From Apoda limacodes (taxonomy: Eukaryota; Arthropoda; Insecta; Lepidoptera; Limacodidae), in assembly GCA_946406115.1 (NCBI GenBank), contig OX291549.1:26311901-26375900 (forward strand): DNA of 64,000 nt, given 5' to 3'. Of this stretch, positions 59,801 to 64,000 are shown in pieces (positions within the stretch are counted from its first letter, which is position 1; each line of letters begins with the position of its first letter). The position numbers were made by a program, and so were the translations under genes. The notes under the pieces are model-generated. The model was not told the origin of the DNA. It worked only from the letters and a program-made list of their open reading frames with translations, and did no database searches.

Positions 59801-60508
59801 GTCGGAAACACGCTTAGGGTCCCGAATATGTAGAATTCTTCCCCTCCGCATACGTGTCCCTTTTTCATATCAAATGGCGTTTGTGCTTCTTCGATTAATA
59901 AATGAACGAGGCTCGTGGAATGGTACAGTGGACTATTTGAAAATGTTATGCGAAGTTAATCAACGGAAGAAATGGTAATTTATTGTATGTGTGACCGCCT
60001 AGTGACATATTCTCTAAGCTCCTCCGACAGACCATCGTTCCTGACGGCTAGTGTCATATAATAAGCAGTTGATAAGTTAAGTCATAGACTTCAACCACAC
60101 GGCTTGAAAATTCTGACAGTTGGATGGCCACTAGCTCGACAACGTCTACCAATTCGTAATGGACCAGCGTGGTTTACTATATGCCTGGAACTTCCTTTAT
60201 CTTTAGGGACAAACAACGTCTGAGGCAACATTAGTAAACACAACCTACTTTTATTTGTGATCGTTAATTATGTGGTGGTAAACGAAATTATACGAAATAT
60301 TAAATACGTAAAATTTTTAATGTCAACAGATGCAAATTGTCTAGAACTGGTTGCTTCGGTGAGGAACCTACAGCACTTTGTGGTCGCAGAACCGATCTCC
60401 GTGAAAATTCTCCCTACAGCACCGTTAGATATGTCCATGCTGCCGAAGTTTATTTCTATTGCAACTTTTTATGTAATAACGGCACTTCAATTTAACCAAA
60501 TTTTGTAA
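53087..60508 (+). CDS. Gustatory receptor (insect chemoreceptor superfamily), four exons, 385 aa
   Basis: Exons: 53087-53818, 53901-53990, 59364-59520 and 60330-60508. All junctions are GT-AG and phases agree (0, 0, 1). The start chosen is the ATG at 53087; a stop lies in frame at 53063. The product is a seven-helix membrane protein: segments near residues 35-58 (IAIEVALLFVISLYNCIL), 68-90, 125-147, 155-185, 240-272 (across the first splice), 277-300 (IQIFTFIYSTVSIIYYM) and 363-382. The C-terminus TFYVITALQF is the family's TYxxxxxQF signature, with Phe in place of Tyr. Length, topology and signature fit gustatory receptors, ligand-gated channels with inverted topology in taste neurons. The ligand class cannot be told from sequence. 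Intron 2 (5.4 kb) holds a foldback, an RTE LINE and a SINE. A broken tandem copy follows at 61960. Confidence 0.87.
53901..53990 (+). CDS. Gustatory receptor exon 2
   Basis: Thirty codons between tttattacag and gtatgt: IMFSMFTALVLFTMLIYYFL then RVILTGLVNQ. It completes the fifth membrane segment. Intron 1 is only 82 bp. Confidence 0.85.
54191..54286. repeat. Foldback with 17 bp perfect arms, in receptor intron 2
   Basis: 54191-54207 (aggatagccgtggtcgc) is the exact reverse complement of 54270-54286. Weaker pairing (aatatt, ttttcag blocks) continues outwards to about 54165 and 54310. The loop holds two similar words (acattctaa). It looks like a tiny non-autonomous inverted-repeat element. Confidence 0.85.
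54311..55498. other. Receptor intron 2, AT-rich part
   Basis: No exon is seen. Repeated motifs of the type aaatttgatattttgccaaa and 'gggggtaaaatggggg' at 55070-55480 look like decayed copies of one short element, three times in loose tandem. Confidence 0.4.
55499..55745 (-). mobile_element. tRNA-derived SINE (SINE-1), minus strand
   Basis: The reverse complement carries the B box (gggttcgtttcccgcac) and ctgtgcagagggtgtgggt of the head, then ctgggtgtatttatgtagc, ttgtatccgttgtctggtac and ggggccagacggcgctgtgt. It is close to the copy at 24027-24300 along its full length. Confidence 0.82.
55770..58330 (-). mobile_element. RTE-clade LINE, nearly full-length but broken, in receptor intron 2
   Basis: Reading the minus strand from right to left: a possible upstream region (KNNVIFFDMKEEHNNKSPIE, about 58100), endonuclease blocks (VLGPYSSGKRTRNGQKLMEM at 57630; RYRSKIDYVLSKRPKLF at 57490), then RT blocks (LHKKGDKTKINTYRRISLMT at 56690; QEDPLSPKSLTTILEETFRK at 56280) and the catalytic box LSYLRFADDIILFAE at 56190 with ESRKVGLANNASKTKAVT. 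This endonuclease-RT order and these motifs are those of RTE elements. Stops and frame changes are frequent. The plus-strand ORFs over it are shadows. Confidence 0.85.
58132..58173. repeat. Perfect 16 bp hairpin
   Basis: 58132-58147 (gattgaaatcaagacc) pairs exactly with 58158-58173 around a 10 bp loop. It lies in the 5' part of the RTE LINE. Confidence 0.9.
58331..59363. other. Receptor intron 2, distal part
   Basis: 58380-58490 has loosely repeated words (gaattaggcaaccctggttt; gaatttagcagcactggctt), about 30 bp apart. The rest is AT-rich without features. Confidence 0.45.
59364..59520 (+). CDS. Gustatory receptor exon 3
   Basis: Fifty-two codons after tttattacag: NDIQIFTFIYSTVSIIYYMT, SCFALLFAGQDVRNEV and TALKRSFAKLYNAFLE. 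It holds membrane segment six and the start of the conserved last intracellular loop. It ends one base into a codon at a gttagtg donor. Confidence 0.86.
59521..60329 (+). other. Receptor intron 3
   Basis: No repeat is recognised. It starts gttagtg and ends caacag. Confidence 0.6.
60330..60508 (+). CDS. Gustatory receptor exon 4 (signature exon)
   Basis: It follows tcaacag, completes an Asp codon and reads ANCLELVASVRNLQHFVVAE, PISVKILPTAPLDMSMLPKF and ISIATFYVITALQFNQIL, then TAA at 60506-60508. T-F-Y-V-I-T-A-L-Q-F is the gustatory receptor C-terminal motif. Intron 3 is 809 bp. Confidence 0.87.
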
Positions 60509-61119
60509 ATATTTAAGTACACAAATATTTTTCCTAATGCATATAAATATGGACGATACTACTAATAATTAATATTAATTACGAAAAAATCGTACATGGT
60601 TTTTATTTAATCGTACCGATTATGGCATGGAACCAGATAGGTTATCTTTTAGTCCTTTAGAAAAAGGTTTCGTTTTGATTCGAGACGAAACAGGTATTGA
60701 CTCCTTAACCTGTTCGAAAAAAATTCTGTTATGCAGGTGCCGCTGGACTTTTGACGAAACCAAAAAAAAAGAAATGTCACTTTAACAAAATAATATATTT
60801 AATAAAAAGTTGAAAATAATTACTTATTTCCAAAATTCTGATCTGAATGAAGCTTGGAGTTGGTTTCATGCAAGTGAATTGTTATAAACTGTTAGGTACA
60901 TAGAAATCAACTTCAAACTGTAATTCAGATTAGATATTTGGAATTTACCTTTTTAGCGCATCTTTTAGACCAAAAGTTTAAGTTTTAAATCAATATGAGA
61001 CCACTTTGAAAGTACACCCTTTTAAATAAAAAAAGGCATTTTGCAAATCCGTCTATAAACGAGAGTTATGCCCGAACATATATAAACAAAATATATAAAC
61101 ATCGGAATTGAGAACCTCC
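60509..61119. other. Downstream of the receptor, nothing recognised
   Basis: No clear poly(A) signal (AATAAA) is seen close to the stop codon. The 3' end of the transcript is therefore not placed. Confidence 0.4.
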
Positions 61120-61275
61120 TCCTTTTTTGAAGTCAGTTAAAAATAGACGAAATTACTATTCTCCCTCTTTATCTCTTAAAACTAATGAGCCAAAAATTTT
61201 GACTAGGATAGCATTGAAAATAATCGTTTTGCCACCTAGGGACTATATATCTCCCTCAGATTTAACCTACCTACT
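61120..61275 (+). repeat. Dispersed repeat, left member of an inverted pair
   Basis: Its sequence (ttgaagtcagttaaaaatag, gaaattactattctccctct, ttgactaggatagcattgaa, aataatcgttttgccacc) recurs in reverse at 62980-63135. The leading 'tttttttgaagtcggttaaa' type word is common in Lepidoptera. Confidence 0.75.
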
Positions 61276-61479
61276 AGAAATTAACAAGAACCCGAGCAAT
61301 ATCCCCCGCTTTCGGAATGAAATGTTAATCAATTTTCTTATTTATATCTAGAACAAACTGACAGTGTAGTATATTAAAGACGTGTTTGTATGGCTCAGAC
61401 CTTGGCATTTCCGCAAGGTGGGCATCCTCTGGGTACGGAATCTCTAATAAAAGGAATAGTTATGTTGTAGTAGGTGTAC

Positions 61480-61850
61480 ATGCTACTAATATTATAAATG
61501 TGAAAGTTTGTCTGTATGGATGGATGGATGTTTGTTACTCTTTCACGCTTTAACCACTGGACGGATCGGGATGAAACTTGGCATACATATAGGTTGGGTT
61601 CTGGAATAGCATTTTTTTTATCCCGAAAAATTCAAAAGTTCCCGCGGGAATAACTATAACAGAGTATAACAAACAATAGCTGCACCTATAGCTTGCTATA
61701 GCAAACTTCATTAATATACCTAATTAAGGAGTTCCTCGCCGATAACCGAATTTAGGGCGGGCGGTACCGCTGCCAAATTAGTATACCTAATTAAGCAGTT
61801 CCTCCCCGATAACCGAATTTAGGGCGGGCGGAGCCGCTGGCAAAGTCTAG
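61480..61850 (+). mobile_element. Helitron-like element with duplicated tail
   Basis: It starts actaatattataaatgtgaa and runs through gttactctttcacgctttaa to ccgaatttagggcgggcgga, ending gccgctggcaaagtctag before T. The last part is a tandem duplication of 67 bp (61712-61778 and 61779-61845). Confidence 0.65.
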
Positions 61851-61959
61851 TATTTAATATTGTGTTATTCCTGACTTGTTTTTTATGAATTTTGGCATTT
61901 CACAATTAAGGCACAATTAATTTAGAGTATGTTATTTGCATAATATTCATAACAAATTT

Positions 61960-62590
61960 GCAAATTCATTACATAATAGTATTTTTAATATTTTATATCG
62001 AGAATGATACAAAGGTTAAGTTATAATATTTCTGCATTTTCACGAAGGATATAAGGCAAGTATCAGAATTATACTTTTTAAATAGTCATTGTAATATTGC
62101 CCACTGTTTTAGCTCAAGGGCTAAGTGTGTTAAGGGATTAGTCGACCCCTGCACTACTCTGTCCTACCAGAGTAAGTTGTTAAAAATATTGATCCTTTTG
62201 CGTAATGGTCCAAATGCGGGTTGGTCCAAACGCGAACTGGTCCAAATGCGAATGTGTCCAAAAGCGAATTAGTCCATATGCGTATATTTGTCCTTTTGCG
62301 CTTTGGTCTTATTGCATCAGAAATATCAGAATAGAGAAACGTCTATTAATAATTACACATTCAAAAGCACTTTTAAAATTGGACATTACTTTATTGTCAT
62401 TTTCTTACCAGCAGTAAACAGTTGATATTATGTTGCGGATCTCAAGTAGAAACAGAATTTTGTACATATTTTAAACAGTTTCCGTGAATTGATTAAATTA
62501 TGTTTTTATATTAGGGATATTATTTGCAATTTTTTTACCTCACTACCATACTGATTTATTACTTTTCCAAGGTAATTTTAACACGATAAA
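61960..62590 (+). pseudogene. Partial tandem duplicate of the gustatory receptor, broken
   Basis: 61960-62055 matches exon 1 from 53581 (gcaaattcattacataatag; gatatttctgcattttcac) with a deletion after attttat. 62333-62460 matches the end of exon 1 (agagaaacgtctattaataa; cagttgatattatgttgcgg). 62515-62590 matches exon 2 (actgatttattacttttcca; ggtaattttaaca). Between the two exon 1 parts is a 254 bp insertion. Frames are disrupted and the counterparts of exons 3 and 4 were not found in the remaining window. It is a decayed tandem copy, not an exon set of the active gene. Confidence 0.82.
62070..62323. mobile_element. 254 bp insertion with 9 bp target duplication and 16 bp repeats
   Basis: TATCAGAAT stands on both sides (62061-62069 and 62324-62332). 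The right half (62191-62319) is eight units of 15-17 bp like tggtccaaatgcgaat. The left half is non-repetitive. There are no clear terminal inverted repeats and no poly(A) tail. The element class is unknown. Confidence 0.75.
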
Positions 62591-62979
62591 TATTTAAGTA
62601 TTTATTATAGTATCATATAAATACATATGTAAAATTACAGTTTTTTAAATTGTACTCGAGGATTTAATTGTCAGAGTAATAAATATGTAAATAGTAAAAA
62701 CAGTTAGCCTTTGTTAATTAATTCAATCAGTCAGTCATTAACCATTTACCTGTGATATTAACTTTGTTGTATCCCAACTGTAGACCACCTCACGTCGTCA
62801 GATCAAACTGCAGAACTCCCACACAAATTTTCTTTCCGTTATTATTCCTGTAATGGGTAATTTTTCCCAAAAAATGCTAAAGTACGCCATTCCTTTAAGT
62901 ATTAAAAATTACTTATGACACGCATGACGGAGCCGTATACAAAGTTTCGTCTCCTATACCCTCTTTCTCATTTAAATTT
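62591..62979. other. AT-rich, nothing recognised
   Basis: I looked for receptor exon 3 and 4 remains (caagacgtcaggaac; ctgaagt..) and saw none. Confidence 0.45.
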
Positions 62980-63135
62980 CTAGTAGGTACGTTAAATCCG
63001 AGGGCAAGTCTCTGGATGGCAAAACGATTATTTTTAAAAACTCAGCTTTTCAATGCTATCCTAGTCAAAATTTTAGGCTCATTAGTTTAGTGATAAAGGG
63101 AGAGAATAGTAATTTCATCTATTTTCTTAAATAAC
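62980..63135 (-). repeat. Dispersed repeat, right member of an inverted pair
   Basis: It is the reverse complement of 61120-61275 (caatgctatcctagtcaaaa; gggagagaatagtaatttca; gatggcaaaacgattatttt) with small indels. Confidence 0.75.
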
Positions 63136-64000
63136 TTTTAACTTATCTATTTTAAAGCCCTGTCTGATTGCAAACTATTGATTTTGTAAGCTTGTAGTAA
63201 CGCCCTATATTAAAAAATTTACTTACACTACTAATACTATACTTTTTGTGGGGTATCACAACAAGCCTTCACATTTGATCACGCACGCACAAAAAAAACT
63301 CTAATATGGCCAAATCTGTGCCAAAAATCAGGTCAGTCCGTGCACCCGTTGCAACATAAACAAATAGTGACCTAGGGTTTCAACCCCGGTAAAATCTGTT
63401 GTTGTGGGACCTCTCGATCAAGTTAAAAGTATTCTATATCTATGATTGCTACCGATGCAAACAGCAGAGCTTACGTGAAATCTTAGAGGCTAGAATAAAG
63501 GTTACCTGCTGTGGACGTAGATTTCGTGGAATGAGGATACAAAGGCCGTCTGAAAATTTGTACTTACCTACGCTAATATATAACATATCCTAGAATAGAA
63601 ACAAAAAGAACTAAAATAATCTGATGGCAAAATGAAAACTCTTATAATTTTAAAATTTTGAATATTTATTGTTTGTTCTAAAATATATTTATTGTTCCTG
63701 AAATCGTTTAATTCCTAAAATAAGAATAATATATTCTATAAATTTATATAAATTCGTGGAATCCGGCCCAGACGAGCTGAGGCAATCCAAAATGAAGCAC
63801 GGCACCAGAACACTGGATAGTTCTATGACAACACGATCACAGGTTTGGTATGATAGATAAATAATACCGAGAGTGCGGGTTCTCGGTGCTTACCTCAATA
63901 ATACTACACAGTACTCAATAAGACTAGTAGTCTAATAGTCTACCCGTGACCAAGGCTGGTGTCGGGACCAGCCGAAACGTCGGGAAAAAGGTATTTTGCC
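63136..64000. other. No gene; repeat-like right edge
   Basis: The segment ends with gaccagccgaaacgtcggga and aaaaggtattttgcc, words common in lepidopteran interspersed repeats. The latter also forms an arm of the 42396 hairpin. The frame at 63399-63593 has no domain. Confidence 0.4.

Noticed and set aside
1..64000. CRISPR array, phage, plasmid or bacterial operon
   Set aside because: All tandem repeats lack regular unique spacers, and genes have spliceosomal introns; the window is eukaryotic.

Overview
This window is from an insect nuclear genome, almost certainly a moth or butterfly (Lepidoptera). The evidence is AT-rich DNA, small exons separated by GT-AG introns, an insect-type gustatory receptor, and dense relics of families I know from lepidopteran genomes: RTE, jockey/CR1-group and other non-LTR retrotransposons, tRNA-derived SINEs, a mariner relic, and short elements ending in CTAG that look Helitron-like. 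I see no bacterial features, no CRISPR array, no intact tRNA or rRNA gene and no viral gene.

Only two host genes can be assembled. (1) On the minus strand, about 1378-5000, is the 5' half of an immunoglobulin-domain gene of the Dpr / zig-8 type. It has a signal-peptide exon, a long divergent linker exon and three small exons that together encode one V-type Ig domain. The gene runs out of the left edge of the window. (2) On the plus strand, 53087-60508, is a complete four-exon gustatory receptor of 385 codons, with a 5.4 kb second intron filled by transposon debris. Just downstream (61960-62590) is a broken partial duplicate of the same receptor, split by a 254 bp insertion with a 9 bp target-site duplication.

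The remaining sequence, about 45 kb, is mostly mobile-element debris. One non-LTR family (called LINE-A here) occurs about ten times. The best copy (24301-25607) has about 410 uninterrupted codons and a poly(A) tail, and it abuts a SINE. Larger structures are a young ~1.5 kb-arm inverted duplication (30349-34642), a foldback at 13.1-14.7 kb, near-perfect hairpins at 42.4, 54.2 and 58.1 kb, several minisatellites (16, 31, 33, 67, 120 and 153 bp periods), and two relics that resemble 5S rRNA.

I found no convincing new multi-gene system. The observations most worth following are the receptor and its tandem pseudogene, the 16 bp-repeat insertion inside that pseudogene, the permuted inverted duplication at 30-35 kb, the 5S-like elements, and three possible exons that I could not identify (17461-17552, 23279-23503 and 44735-44895).
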